DNA from: Periconia sp. R9002
Taxonomy: Eukaryota > Ascomycota > Dothideomycetes > Pleosporales > Periconiaceae
Length of the DNA stretch: 64,000 nucleotides
Assembly (NCBI GenBank): GCA_023627715.1
Contig: JAMAHW010000031.1
Span: 186,001-250,000, forward strand
Reading direction: 5' to 3'
Positions 1-13,458 of this stretch are shown here, piece by piece. The notes under the pieces were generated by a model that saw only the letters and a program-made list of their open reading frames with translations, had not been told where the DNA came from and did not search any database. Each line of letters opens with the position of its first letter. Positions within the stretch are counted from its first letter, which is position 1. The translations under genes were made by a program, and so were the position numbers.

Positions 1-161
1 TCGCTACTCTCCTTAACTTTTCTTGTGCGTCATCTACAATTAATACTTAATCGCTTGGCTATCGTCAATTCCATCTAACAAGCCCATAGCTCTCTTCGCT
101 ACACCACCCATCTCGAGTCTGGCTTGTTTAATTTACACGACCATTTATTCACACCGCCGCC

Positions 162-3100
162 ATGGCGAACAAGACAGCCTCCAGCAACCATCTGGGGGAG
201 AAACCCAATGCGCGCCGGCAAGGAAAGTCCCCCTCGCGATCGCCGGCTCCAAACGGGAGGCAACAGCAACGCCAGAAGCCAGCTGAGCTTGGATACACCT
301 CCGAAGGTGTCGAAGACCATGATATCTTCAACCTGCCAGGTTCTGATTGGCAATTGCTGTTAGGGCTCATTGTCGTTGCAGTGGGCGTGCGTTTGTTTCG
401 GATACAACAACCCTCCAGTGTTGTCTTCGATGAGGTCCAGTACGTTTCTCGCGCGCGCAAGTCACTTGTTGCGAGTTGTACGGCTAACATGGGCTGCTTA
501 GTTTCGGTGGATTTGCATCCAAGTACATCAAGGGAAAGTTCTTCATGGACGTTCACCCTCCTCTCGCGAAACTCCTAATTACGTTGGCGGGTTGGCTCGC
601 CGGCTTCGATGGCAACTTCGACTTCAAGGATATTGGCAAGGATTACCTCGAACCCGGTGTTCCATACGTCGCGATGCGCATGCTGCCCGCTATTTGCGGT
701 GTCTTGACTATACCCACAATGTTCCTGACGTTGAAGGCTGCTGGATGCCGCACCACAACGGCCGCCCTCGGATCTGGTCTTGTCATTTTCGGTGCGCTAC
801 CCTAGATGTGCCATTGCAAAAGTAAATGCTAATCTCGGATAGATAATGCGCTCGTTACCCAGTCCCGTCTCATCCTTCTCGATTCCCCCCTCGTCCTTTT
901 CACCGCATTCACAGCCTTGGCCTGGACCAGCTTCATGAACCAGCATGAGCAAGGGCCCTCCAAAGCCTTTCAGCCGTCGTGGTGGTTTTGGTTGATTGCT
1001 ACAGGTGTAGGACTTGGTGCTACATTCAGTGTCAAGTGGGTGGGACTGTTCACGATTGCTTGGGTGGGCAGTTTGACTCTTGTTCAGCTTTGGGTCCTGC
1101 TTGGTGATACTAGAACCGTTACTCCGGTACGTCCACTACATGCGCATAGAATGCGAGGCTTTGTGCCTGCTAACCTGTTGTTTAGCGCGTCTGGTTCAAA
1201 CACTTCTTCGCTCGCCTCTTTTCTCTTGTGGTGATTCCTTTGACCTTTTACATGGGCATGTTCGCCATTCACTTCATGTGCCTCGTCAATCCTGGTGAAG
1301 GCGATGGTTTCATGTCTTCTGAATTCCAGGCGACCTTGAACTCCAAGGGAATGCAAGACGTTCCTGCCGATGTCGCTTTTGGTAGCCGCGTCTCGCTTCG
1401 CCATTGGAACACGCAGGGTGGCTATCTCCACTCGCACGCACACATGTATCCCACTGGAAGCAAACAGCAGCAGATCACTCTTTATCCCCACAAGGACGAA
1501 AACAACATCTTCATTGTGGAGAATCAGACCCTTCCAGAGGTTCTTGATGGACCTCAACCTAATGGTCCTAAAGCTTGGGATAACCTTGGTCCGATCAACG
1601 TCAATGATGGTGATGTGATCAAGCTATACCATATCGCGACCGATCGACGTTTACACTCGCATGACCAAAGACCTCCAGTCACGGAGGCCGACTGGCAAAA
1701 CGAAGTCACCGCCTATGGATACGAAGGTTTCGAAGGCGATGCGAACGATTTCTTCCGTGTGGAGATTGTAAAGAGTATGTCCGATGGCGCCGAAGCAAAG
1801 AAACGCCTTCGAACAATTCAAACCAAGTTCAGGCTCGTACACTTGATGACCGGCTGCGTTCTCTTCTCTCACAAGGTCAAGCTTCCAGAGTGGGGTTTCG
1901 AGCAGCAAGAGGTTACATGTGCAAAGGGTGGTACTCTCCCCAACAGCATCTGGTACATTGAAGGCAACGTTCACCCGCTCATGGATACGTCGAAAGTGGA
2001 GAAGGTGAATTACCGCAACCCAGGCTTTTTTGGGAAGTTCTGGGAGCTCCAGAAGGTTATGTGGACAACAAATGCCGGTCTGGTTGAATCTCATGCTTGG
2101 GATTCGCGTCCGCCATCTTGGCCTATCCTGAGGCGTGGCATTAACTTCTGGGGCAAGCACAACCGCCAGATCTACCTTATCGGCAATCCTGTCATTTGGT
2201 GGACTTCGACTGCCATTATTGGTTTGTACCTTGTCATCAAGGGCCTTGCAGTCCTACGCTGGCAACGTGGATTCAGTGATTATGCAAACGTCACCTTCAA
2301 GCGATTCGACTACGAAGTTGGTATGTCGCTCTTGGGCTGGGCTTTCCACTACTTCCCGTTCTACCTCATGGCACGCCAGCTTTTCTTGCATCATTATCTT
2401 CCGGCGCTCTATTTCGCTATCATTGCGCTTTGCCAGACATTCGACTTTGTTGCGTATAGATTCAGTGCACTTCGCCTAAAACAAAACCCCGTTATTGGCC
2501 AGGCCGCCGCAATTGGCTTCCTGGCCCTCGCTATCACTGCGTTCACAATCTATGCTCCACTGGCATATGGCAACGCGTGGACTCGAGACCAGTGCAACAG
2601 CGTCAAAGTATTCAACACATGGGACTGGGACTGTAACAATTTCCTGAATTCGGTAAGCTCTACGGTCAGTTAAAGAAGTTCCTCGCTAACATTCCCAGTA
2701 TGCCGAATATGACATTGAGACGATCATCCCGACTACTTCTGCAGAAGCAGTACCTTCATCGCCTGTGGCCGATATTCCTGAACCTGCACAGGAGCAACCT
2801 CAAGGGGAGGATAAAGCAGAGGCCATCGTTTCAGGAGAGCCTGCGGTTTCTGCGCCACCTGTAAAAGACCCAAACGATCTTCCCGTCGTTTCAAAAGAAG
2901 AGCGCGTCGAGTTCCGCGACGAGAACGGACGCGTCCTCGATCCCGAAGAGGTGGAAGCACTCCAAGGCCAAGTAAGCTTCAAAACCCGGTATGAGACACG
3001 CACCCGTATCATCGACGGCGAGGGAAATGAGTTGGTAGAGTCTCTTGTGGAAGCACATGAGGTGGACGGCAACGGTGTAGCACCACCACACCCAGACGTC

Positions 3101-3256
3101 GAGGGACAAAACCCCGAAACCAAGGGTCAGGGCGACGCGGAAGCAAGTGACCTGCCGCCCAACGTTGACGCAAAGGCGGACAAGCAGAAGGAGCAAAGCG
3201 TCGAGAAGGAGGCAAAGGAGCCGAAGCCTGCGAGCGAGGCTAACGCAGCTACCTAA
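162..3256 (+). CDS. PMT1: Protein O-mannosyltransferase, PMT1 subfamily
   Basis: Five exons: 162-439, 502-791, 843-1126, 1186-2652, 2699-3256 (958 aa). The enzyme transfers mannose from dolichyl-phosphate mannose to Ser/Thr of secretory proteins in the ER, normally as a PMT1-PMT2 heterodimer. An N-terminal cytosolic stretch is followed by the first membrane segment and the catalytic Asp90-Glu91 in VVFDEVHFGGF; the His codon is split by intron 1. The DVHPPLAKLL motif, a luminal MIR region (GGYLHSHAHMYP, RLHSHDQRPPV, GCVLFSHKVKLP) and C-terminal membrane helices follow. The subfamily call rests on close agreement with yeast Pmt1, including the charged tail with its DENGRVLDPEEV segment. The tail is about 150 residues longer than in yeast and rich in Glu, Lys and Pro. 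The start is the first in-frame ATG (CCGCCATGG context). Convergent with the next gene. Confidence 0.95.
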
Positions 3257-3624
3257 GAAACCAGAACCGTAATTCGCTAGGGTTCTAATGAGGTGAGGTC
3301 GTTTAAGAATGGGGTTTAACCACTTGATTGCTCATGACGAAAAAAAACAAAACACTATTAGATATAAGGGTTTCCGGTCTCTTCTCCTCTTCTACTGGCT
3401 TTTACGTTTCCTTTTGTCTGTACCATATCCTCTTAACATTTACGGAGCGGGTGGCGCTGAAGGGTGGATCGGCATAACGATGTGTTTGGACGGTATTGGT
3501 GAATATACATTTGAACTACCCCTCGAGTTTCCATTGCTCTGTTACTTTCTCGGTGTGTCTTGGACTTACCAAATCCGCAAAACCACCATCAAATCATGAT
3601 ACGTCGTCTACCATTTCCCATCCT
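3257..3624. other. Convergent 3' intergenic spacer
   Basis: This 368-nt spacer separates the stop codons of PMT1 and the oxidoreductase. It should hold the 3' UTRs of both. I see no coding potential, RNA gene or repeat in it. Confidence 0.6.
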
Positions 3625-4702
3625 TCACTTCTGCAACATCTCCTCCAAGCCTTCCTTGGTAATCGTGCCTTCTCTCAACCCCTTCTTCAAAATCTCTACG
3701 GCACCCTCTACATCCGTCATCCCTTGACTGCCTCCCCTCTTCTCCACCACATCCGCAAGTTCTTCGTACACACCCGCGACGCTTTCAAACACATTCGCCT
3801 CTTTCTTCCATCCGCCCTGTCCAGGGAAGTACGTTAGCACCCCGTCTTCTCCCTTCACTCGACCCCTTCACCAAATCACAAAAAAAGGAAAACACACGTA
3901 CCTCCTCAGCAAAACAAATCCCAATCTGCCTCATCTCCTCAACCCACCGATACGCCTTATCCGGACACCCCGTGACGCCCCTCTCAGCTCTCCCCCTCAC
4001 CGCACTCCCGGCATACTCATCCAGATAAAACTGCAAATCAGGCAAAATCCCCACATTCGCCGCCGTGCTATACGACTGCAACGCCAACGCCGTGAACCCC
4101 TTGGACAGGGCCGCAAACGCGCATTTAAGCGCGCTCGCTGTCCCAATGGCATCGCCGAGGTACCGCGTGTTGAGCACCGAGGCGAGGTGTTCGCCGGAGA
4201 TGGCCGCATGTAGTGGATAAGGGCCTGAAAGTGGAACGCTGGGCCGCGTCCATTGCGAAGGTTCCTGTCCATTTCTCGACGGCGGACCCCCTATAATCCC
4301 CCCATCCACAAACCTAACCACCCCCTCCCCAGACTCCCCCAACACCCCCGCAATCCCGCGCGCCGTCGACGGCGCAATCGCATTCAGATCGAGGTAATAC
4401 AACGGATCCTTCTTCGTTTCTCTCACGGTGTTGTTTTTCTTGAACACGTCGACGACGCGGCGCGCTGTGGCGACGGCGTCGCGCGGCGGGACGATGGAGA
4501 GGATGTAGTCTGCTTCGGCGACGAGGCTGGCGTCGTCGGGAAGGAGTGAGATGGATGCGGATTGTGCGCGCGCGAGGGTCGCGGGGGAGCGGTTGGTGAG
4601 GTTGGTTATGATGCGGTAGTTGTGGGCGCGTAGGAGGGTTGCGATGCCGGCGCCCATTTGGCCGATGGAGAGGATGGCTAGTGTTGCGTTGGGGAGTGGC
4701 AT
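3625..4702 (-). CDS. 6-phosphogluconate dehydrogenase-like NAD(P)-binding oxidoreductase (DUF1932 type)
   Basis: Two exons on the minus strand, 4702-3902 and 3816-3625 (330 aa). The N-terminus is a Rossmann fold, LAILSIGQMGAGIATLLRAH, in the beta-hydroxyacid dehydrogenase/6PGDH style. VDGGIIGGPP and KCAFAALSKGFTAL correspond to the substrate and helical region of DUF1932 proteins. The intron was chosen because the donor gtacgt and an acceptor preceded by gctaac join in phase 0, giving FAEE-GGWKKEANVF. Reading through would lose the conserved C-terminal helix. The substrate is unknown. The canonical GxGxxG reads SIGQMG, so the first glycine is a serine. Cytosolic by inference, since no signal peptide is visible. 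Confidence 0.8.
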
Positions 4703-7700
4703 CTTGGTGATGTTGTTGAGGTGTGATTAAACTGGGAGGGTTTTCTTGTTGAAGGGAGTTGAGGAGTTTGTTCCTGAGGTCTGATTCAAACTTATTTTGC
4801 TGTACAATGAGATACCTTTGTTATCGTTGCTGTCTGTTAGAATTGCGCAATTGCGATTCTTGTGTTATCTGGCCTGACGCATTATTAATACTCGGGGGTT
4901 GTGTGGTTCACGGGGGTTCTAACTTGGTCAGGATGGTGGGGTATCTGTGTATGTGCTGTTCAACTCTTCTTGCACCGAAGAATCTAGGAGGTGATTCTTA
5001 CGTGTAAGAAAGGATGGGGGGTTTTTTTTTGGTATAGTGAAGGTATGTGTATGTATGCTCCAGTGTGCGCGTCCTGTCCGAGGACGTAAATGTTCATCTA
5101 TTGTTGATACCACCTGCATCGATACCCAGGGTAGCAACACTCTGCGATGATTCATTCTTTCATTTCATGTTGTTGACACCGTAAGTAATTAATACTTTGC
5201 GACAGTTAGATTATATTTTACATGCGTATGTACCCTGTAAAGTGTAAGATTGCAAGATAAAGGATACTACGTGTATCTCCTGTTACTGTGTACGATATCA
5301 TAGCCACAACCGGGACGTTTCTGTTAATAATATCTGTTGGCGATACCGTAATCAATCTAATCCTCTGCGATGATAAATATGATATTTTTTTCTTTGAGTC
5401 GATTTGGTATCAAAAGGTGGTTCTCCTTTTTTTGGTTTCTTACTTTGGGATCGTGTTTTTGTTCGAGGTAGAACCCCTCCTAATAGTTAAAAAAATCATA
5501 TTGTCTAGCGTCACAGCAGAAGGTAGGCGATTGGGTTACTGACGAGATAATAGATGATTGAACCTTAAACATTGATGCCTTTGCTCAGGGACGCGCACGG
5601 ATGGTGGATCTCCCGCATCGTGTTCGGTTTGGAGTATTTTTGTTTCGCACAGGTGGTACGGGATACTCGACATGTGGATCTTTCTTGGACGAAAACCGAT
5701 TCTGATTTGAATTCAGGGCAAGCAGAATGTGGAGCCGTGTTTGGTTTGATCGGCTCGTGTGGAAAATCAAGCAGGAATCGATTGATATATGATGGGGGGG
5801 TCTCGAGTTGCTAATAATAGTCGCGGGGGTGATCCTTTCATCATAAATGACCGACCAAGGTACTCTAAACCAGACAAAAAGCGACATATTGCGAAACGAA
5901 TTGTTTCTCAGGCACGAACTGTACAGGGGGATGACACCGCGGGATTGGCGATCCGGGCCTCTAGTGTACCATAGAAAGGATTGCTAACAAAAGGAGCAGA
6001 TCTGAAGGTCTGATTGATTGAATTCTTTAGAAGCACTAGCGGCCCAAATCGTCATGTTCTGTCTTGTCATGCCCTGTAAGTAGAGGCGTGTTAGATGCAA
6101 GTGGCGTTGTCTCTACCTGGTCCTTAGTGTTGGGTGGGCCCCCGATTCACACAATTTACTTGCCTTGAGAGGTCATGAATCATGTTTCGTTCGCTCTGTA
6201 ACCGTACAATTACTCGTGTATTTTTTTACAATAATCAATTTGAATCTCACTCTGTGTGGCATTGATGGCTAGGAAAGAATACAAGCCCGGTCGTCGGCAT
6301 TCACGAGACACGGTTATTTGTAAGTTTTGAGAGGATGATAATGAAAATGAGGAATCATGCGAACGTATAGCCAAACTTTGATCTGCCAGGGATTATACCC
6401 TAAGAGTCTAAGACCCATCTTGAGCCACTTGGGAGCCACTAAATATTTTAAGGTTCCTCCCCTAGCTCAGATCAGGGCGCTCAAATAGGGTGTGCGCCAT
6501 GTTGGGCCGTGGGGTGGAGTGTATTGCGCCATGGCAAATGCATGTTCTGGGTATCAGCTTTGGTGTTTATTTTCAATCTTTAGAATCCTTACTCAAGTAC
6601 ACTGAGCCGTCAATCAAGTGCAGTTCATTCGTAATCAATGTTGATCAAGGTCTACTGTTATTGCTGCCTCTTTGGACATCTCCCTTCGAAGTGAGATATG
6701 AACATGAGTGAACTGTTAACTAACTAGGCATGATATTGGTGCCGATGTGCCGCATCCGGGATCAGCATGTCAATATCTTGCTGTTTCAACACTACCCTAA
6801 TGACAGGAGCCACAATATTTGTCGTGCAGTGGCGATGCGCATTAGGACATATGATGAATAGTTTATCTGGTATAGGTGCAATGACTTCATGATGCTTAAT
6901 GGGCAGGGTCCCAACCAATTGATACAAATAATGACAAATGGGCCACTATGCTGCGATCTTTTTGTCTCGAGTTGTTCCCACTCAATCAACTGCAATGTTG
7001 TAAGTGCATGAAACAGTGGAATAAACAGTTGCTAGAGTGTATGTACCACGCTTTGAATGTTTTAGGTACAACCCCATACTTGTTTTGGTACATCAACAAA
7101 CACCGATCTTAGCCTGGCGGGGCTTGATTAGTCTATTCAAATCGAGCAGGCCTAAACCATGACCAGCGTCAGTCGACAAGCACTAGCTTCAGAGACACCT
7201 TTCAATGCTGCTAAATGTTGAAAAATAGATCCGGCGTGCTCGTATGGCTTTCGGGCTATTGTTTAGCTAAAGATAACCGAGCATCTCCCTCTTCTAAGCT
7301 TTCACGATGCACGTTGGCATCAGCTCACCAGGTCAGAAAGTAATGTGCACGAATCATGATGGAAGAAATGTATACGGTCGCATTCGAAAAGCAGGTGATT
7401 GATCTAACCAAATATCAGTGCCTTCATGATTTTTTTTTCTTTCGTTATGGTTGGTGATATTTCCTATAAAGATATCTTAGTTACTTAGTAAAGGGTTCTT
7501 GCGAATCAATAGATTCGTCACTGTACCATGCGTCCTCACGCAGCAACTACAGCCACAATAGCTTTTGCGCATATCTCCGGTTCATTCTGTCAACTGCCAG
7601 ATGAAAGTGAACACCTTTTCCCCAACGACTGACGTTTGACTCTCCGAACCAGGCAACTGCCTGCACGTAGATTTTAGCTGTTACACCATCCAAACCTTAT

Positions 7701-7999
7701 CGTGTTCAGGCCAAATGAGAGGCCTTGGGCGATAGATTCGGCCTAATTGAGAGCTGCAGGACAACATTGACAAGTACCACGCGCGAGAAACGCCGGTGCT
7801 AACGGCGTCGGATCGCTAGTGTGGTATAAAGGTCACAACAAATTCTAAGAGTGAAAGCAGGGTTTGTTGATTTATGGTTTGGCCTCCGGCGCACTAGGAA
7901 CCCGCGCTGACCCTTTTACACCATGTACATAGACCCTTGAAGCCCGTCAGAATCACATTTCGTCAATATCGTATTCCTCCGCCACATACGAAGCGCATC
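4703..7999. other. Long gene-poor interval (3.3 kb)
   Basis: No open frame here has a recognisable domain, and I could not build a multi-exon model with consistent splice signals. The sequence is somewhat AT-richer than the flanking genes. I see no terminal inverted repeats, long tandem arrays or tRNA-like T-arm. The last few hundred bases are presumably promoter for the gene at 8000. Candidates for the rest are decayed sequence or noncoding RNA, neither shown by sequence. Confidence 0.5.
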
Positions 8000-9423
8000 A
8001 TGCGTGACATACCTCCCGAGGTGATCCTGTCGTGGCCGACCCCGAATTACACCGACCCGGAAACGAGAGGAGATGCGTTGATTATCATTAACCTCATATT
8101 CATTTCTCTGGCGGTTGCTACGGTGATTTTGAGGCTATACACGCGCATGTTCATCAAAAGATGGTTTGGGTGTGACGATTTTCTGATAGTGCTTGCTTTG
8201 GTATGTGAACCCCCTATGCAGTGCACACTGGTAATTAAAAGTTAACACATGTAGGTTTTCACAATCGGGTTAACCACAGTGGTTTTACTCGCGAACATGC
8301 GTTTGGGCTGGGACCGACACATATACGACGTTCCGTTGACCTCAATAGCTGCAAATCTGCAAGTGGCCATGGCAGCTAAACTTCTCTTCGTGGCGGCCTC
8401 GACGTTCACTCGACTATCGATTCTTTTCTTCTATTACAGGCTGGTGAATGAAACTACGGAGAGGATCTTTCGCTGGCTTGTTCACTTCAACGTAGCTTTG
8501 AACGTGGCCATGTTCGTGGCCTTCATGTGTGTGGGAATCTTCCAGTGCATCCCCATCTCGAACTATTGGAAGTTTGCGCCACCGAAAGGAAGTTGTGTGG
8601 ATGAGGGGAAAGCGACATTTGCCATTGGCGTAATCAACTGCGGCGCAGACATCTTTTGCACCATCCTACCTATATCTCTTGTTGCTAGGGTAAGCAAGTT
8701 TGTCCTTGTCTCCTCTATTCGTACTGACCAGCAACAGCTCAAACTTCCACTGAGACAAAGAGTCGCTGTCATCATTCTGTTTGGTCTCGGGTTCATTGTA
8801 TCGATAGCAGGAATGGTGCGAACTTGGTACGTCACACTCCATACACTTAGTTGGTGAATATCAGACAATGTACTGATCATCTTAGGTACATCTACAAGAG
8901 CCTGATCAAGGAATACGACCAAACATGGTACGCTTACCCTCTATGGATCGCAGCAGCTGTGGAAATCGACCTCGGTGTGATTTGTGCGAGCGCTCCAGTT
9001 CTGCGCCCTCTGCTCGCGCGCCTACCTCCCATGGTTTCGAGCGTGCTATCAAGTCGAACCAAGAAAAGTTCCGGAGGAGGAACAGACGGAACAACAATGG
9101 TTGAGGAGGACCTGGAATCAGAACTTCAGAGACCTCATCCGATTAGTCATGGTCGATCCGCCGTAGCTTCGAATAAACCCGCCATGGATGCCAGCCAAGA
9201 AACCTCGCCATACACTCAAAACAGACAGAGAGGACTTTATCAAGATCCGGCGGTGGAATTGGCGGATTGGAGTAGGAAAAATCGCACAAGAAACCACGGA
9301 GCGTCCAGTTCACATAGTGAGCAGGCTATTTGCCGCGTGTTATCGCCCATTCCACCTCCGCCAGAGTCGGATTCGCTTGACGAAGAGGATTCGCCTACAG
9401 TACCGACACATTGGAGGTTCTGA
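8000..9423 (+). CDS. PTH11-like rhodopsin-domain seven-helix membrane protein
   Basis: Four exons: 8000-8200, 8255-8689, 8738-8826, 8886-9423 (420 aa). The protein matches the fungal integral membrane rhodopsin domain (PTH11-related orphan GPCR-like proteins). It opens with PPEVILSWPTPNY, then ALIIINLIFISLAVATVILRL, the RWFGCDDFLIVLAL motif, ANMRLGWDRHIYDV, further helices, an LPLRQRVAVIILFGLGF helix and a final IAAAVEIDLGVICASAPVL helix. A polar, proline- and serine-rich cytosolic tail of about 130 residues follows. The start is the first ATG before PPEV; a longer upstream frame has no ATG. Such proteins are thought to sense extracellular cues at the plasma membrane; no ligand can be inferred. 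It stands alone, with long gaps on both sides. Confidence 0.88.
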
Positions 9424-10464
9424 TCTGTTTTTTGTGTACCAATCCCGTTCTTGCGTTTGCCTTGATTTTTAATACCAGATGGAACAGGATTCGATCAAAC
9501 CAATTGTCGATGGCTTTGCAGTGAAACGGAGTCTAGCAAAAACATCTATTGGGCGCAAGGGAGTTTTGCATGCGCCGAATAGAGTCGCTCTGGAAGCTAT
9601 TTCTGTTTCTTTAAGTTTTTCTTTCTTTTATTAGCGCGGACTTGACCGTTCAAATACATACCCTTTCTTGTGTTTTTGGGAACAGCAACACAGAGTGAAG
9701 TTGCTTGCATTGATGGATAGGACATATATAGACTGAAGAATACAAAAATGAAACGAATAGAACTTATTCCTCGAATTTGTCGAACAGAATAAAGCTCAGC
9801 CCTCCCTGAATTTCAAGGAAGCTAAAATTAAAACATAGTCGCTGAGAATTTAAGGCCTTTCCCGTACTGATATTATCCGAAGATATATCAATATTCAGGT
9901 GGTATCAATCATGAATGATGAATTTGTTCTGTGCTGATGCATTTTGGCCTTTCCAATTTTAACCTAGTGACAAAAGTTTAGGTAAAAAATTGGTCAAAGA
10001 AATTTTCCGGTGAAGCCAATACATACATGCATATGCCTGGCATAACGGAACAATGTACATTGATCACTGTAAAGTCTATATCCAATATCACCTAGAACAT
10101 CTCAGCAAGACTATTGGAAAACTCAAGCATAGACTCCAGACTCAGCTATTCTTTCGGTCGTCTTGCCAACCTAAAGCTAAAAACACAACATGGTGCATGT
10201 ACACAAGAGCAGATATATGCGCGGTGAATATACGCGCACGTGACCTCGCTTAAACCTTGGCTGAGCTCATCGAAGTGACCGATAGAGTTACGCCTCACAT
10301 CGGTGCTCCGCCACTCTCACATCGGTCACTGTCACTTATTCTACACCATTCACAGAATGATTTCTCTCTACTTGTTATGCCTCAATAACCTTTTATGTGG
10401 CAGTTCTTTGTGCGATTTATTCTCTGCCAAAGTCCGCTTTCCTACTTAGGTTCACGCATGTATA
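9424..10464. other. Intergenic, no gene seen
   Basis: About 1.0 kb between two plus-strand genes, AT-rich in its middle part. An AATAAA occurs near 9789, but it is far from the upstream stop. I see no convincing coding, RNA or repeat feature. Confidence 0.5.
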
Positions 10465-12950
10465 ATGGACGATCTTCTACCATCGTATGAAAGCACGATT
10501 AAGCAAAACCCTTGGGAACTTGTTGCTCCATACCTTGATTCACGAACATTATGCGCTGCATCGTTAGTTTGCCAACGATGGCATGAGATTTTCGCTCCAC
10601 ACCTCTGGGGAAACCCTGCATCTCACTTCGGTGTACAGAATGACACAGTCTATGGTAACTAATCCAAGGCAAGGAGGTACGCTTGTAAATGCTGATGAAA
10701 ACAGTTGCTTTGACACGGTTCAAGCGAACTCTACAATGGGTGCGAGTTTCAGTCCGAGAACTGACCCATACTCTGCATTTGCCACCAGCCCACGCCGAGA
10801 TATATGAGGGCCCACATTATGAATGGCTGCGAGATTGTCTCGAACGTCTTCCTCGTTTGCAATGCTTGATAGTTGATGGATTACCGTTTTTTGACCATGC
10901 ATCCCTCCTTACGCTGCGCCACTCTAGCTCTTGGTGGAGGCAAACTCACCCGAATGCGTACCCTATTTTTGGCCTGCGACTTCTTGACGCTTCTGACTGC
11001 TCCAATACCACTTCCACGGGTTTAGCAGAAGCTTTACCGCATTTCCCAGATTTAGTATCTCTTGATCTCTCGCGAACCGTCGCAGCAAAACATGAATCAG
11101 TCTTTAGCCAGTTAGCAAACCTCCGGAATCTACGAATCTTGAAACTTAGAGCTTTGGGTCTGAAAGATACCGACCTGGAGAACATTTCATCTGCCATTGG
11201 TGTCCGTGTGCGAAGTCTCGATGTTTCTGACAACCAGCTTACGGATGCTAGCGCTCGACTTCTTCTGCAGAACTGTTTGAAGGAGGTGCAGGTGCAGCGG
11301 CAATCGCATCGTGCAGTGGGCCCACGTTCTCCAGTACTCTTTGACAGGCCAAACAACGAACTAGACGATCCTTCCGCAGAGGACCTGGATGGCCATTTGC
11401 GAAAGAAGCTTACGAAAGGTTTTGTAGGGAGCCTTGCTATCGAGAGAGCGGGAGAAGTAGGCATCACTCACCTTTATTTGTCAAATAACTACATGACTGT
11501 TGAAGGAGTGTCAGGTCTATTGCGATCAGAACGACTGCAAGTTTTGGATGTTGGGACATTACCAAATACTTTGCCGTATCCACATCACTCTCTATCCGAA
11601 GAGCTCGAGGAGCTACCTTTGCCGGGCATCGAGAAATTAACGCCAGTACTCGCTCACTCTGCCTCAAGAAAATTGATATATCTCAGGGCGAATCACGCTA
11701 TTGTCACCAAGGATTGCCCAGTGGATCTATCGTTTTCACGGGGAGTTGAGCTTGAAGGGGACTCTGGCTTGCACACGCCATCGCATATTCACGAGGCCCC
11801 AGCCGAGGAACACTTACGGACAGAGCTTGATTCGGAGGAACCTGCAATTCATGAACTTCCAGGGGATCATTTACAGCCTGAGGAGCTCCCTGCAGTCGCT
11901 GGGGTCGAACAAACCCGCACCCCTGTTATCGAACTCACTGCAGTTCGAACGCAGGAAAACTCCAAACTATTTGAATCTCCAAAAGATCTCATCCAAGGAG
12001 GTATCAGTCCAGCATACTTGAGCCCCACACTTGATGCAACAGGTGGGCTTTCGCCTATTTCAACGGCTTCTGATGAGAAGATATCCCCATCTAGTACTGA
12101 TCACGTGAACGATAAATGTTCAGTGCAAGAAAATATGGACGATAAGATTGCCACACAAAGATCTCGCCACGACTCTTCACAGTTCGCTGAAGATCGAAGA
12201 GCGCGGCTGGAACTACGGCAGTCTCAGGAAAATCGATTGCACCCCGGTATGCTCCCAAAAGTGCAAACACTCGTTCTGACAGAAGTTCCGAGTCAAACGC
12301 AAGATGAGACGATTGCTCAAAGATTGATACAGTTTGTCAGAGATTGCGCTGAGGAAGTCAACATTGCACACCTACGTGCGAACCACACCTACATGCTTCC
12401 TCCCGGGCGGAATCGAAAGATAGCGGAGCAAGAGTACGTCAAGACTTTGTTCGCTCTACGTCGCATCGTGCTAGAAGTTGCAACTCCACAATCAGCACCA
12501 AAGAAAATTACATCCAGCTGGCGTGCATATCCTACCAAATCGTCAACCGAAGACACAGACTCGGAAACGTTCTGGGAAGCAGCAATGCACGACTTTTCCT
12601 TCTTCAACGACGAAGAGTGCGGATTGCCTACTTCAGAACCTGGGCGCGGTCTTCCACTCACCGCAATGAGTGGTCTTATTCTTGATGACAGAAAGCCTGC
12701 AGTTCTACCACCAGTGAAACAACCAGAGCCTGTGTCAAGTCCTATGATTGATGTAATCGGCGAAATCAGCAAGTTTCGAAAAGAAAGAAAAGCAGCATAC
12801 GATGCAGCCCTGTTGTCACCTGACTCGGAGCCTTTAATCGAAGGCTACTGGCCTGGAACCATTACCGTGGTAAGGAAGCCAGAAAATCCCGATGCGGGAA
12901 GTCTAGACTACTATGGCAACAAGTTCGAAGCTGGGTACCTGTATCGATGA
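10465..12950 (+). CDS. F-box and leucine-rich-repeat protein
   Basis: Two exons, 10465-10654 and 10705-12950 (811 aa). Residues about 12-50 (NPWELVAPYLDSRTLCAASL, then VCQRWHEIFAPHLWG) form an F-box, which in the family binds Skp1 of an SCF ubiquitin ligase. A 50-nt intron in phase 1 joins DTVY to VALTRFKRTL. Leucine-rich repeats follow, for example FPDLVSLDLSRTVAA, LRNLRILKLRALGL and VRSLDVSDNQLTDASARLL. A long low-similarity region rich in Glu, Ser and Pro comes next, then a compact C-terminal region (SLDYYGNKFEAGYLYR). The likely role is substrate receptor of an SCF complex; the substrate is unknown. Confidence 0.85.
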
Positions 12951-13458
12951 TAACTACTTGAAACCTGTCCTCTGCTACTACCAATACTATGATTGTTACA
13001 CAAAGTAACGTTACGGTTAAATATGTATGCACAAATAACTCCATTGGGATGACTGGGTTGTTGCACACATAATCTGCCCACCCGGTGTCGTGATCTGCTC
13101 TCCCCTACATGATTACTTCACTGTTACTGGCCTGAGACCCCGCATTCGTAGAACGCCGTCGCCTAACGGCCCATATCCACCATTGCTTATCGTCCTCGTG
13201 TACGGCTTGGGTTCTGTTTATCTCAACACCTTTCGAATTGGATCCCTCCTTTTTTGACACTGCTTTACTTCCGCTTTCCTCCGACGGAGACACATCCGAT
13301 CTTTTTTTATCGCATCCATTATCATCACACGTTTTCGCATTTTATACTACCTAAGCCTCATGTTGTAACTCCTCGTAATCTGCCCATAACCGTAACACCT
13401 TTATAATCACCACCTCGTTTTAAGCTCGAGTATCGCTTTGTTTACTTTGTTGGGCAGC
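12951..13458. other. Intergenic, upstream region of the RBR ligase
   Basis: 508 nt without a supportable gene. It should contain the 3' UTR of the F-box gene and the promoter and leader of the next gene. No distinctive motif was identified. Confidence 0.5.

Noticed and set aside
3309..3599. 96-codon open frame in the PMT1 3' region
   Set aside because: Lies in the convergent 3' spacer; composition looks like untranslated sequence.
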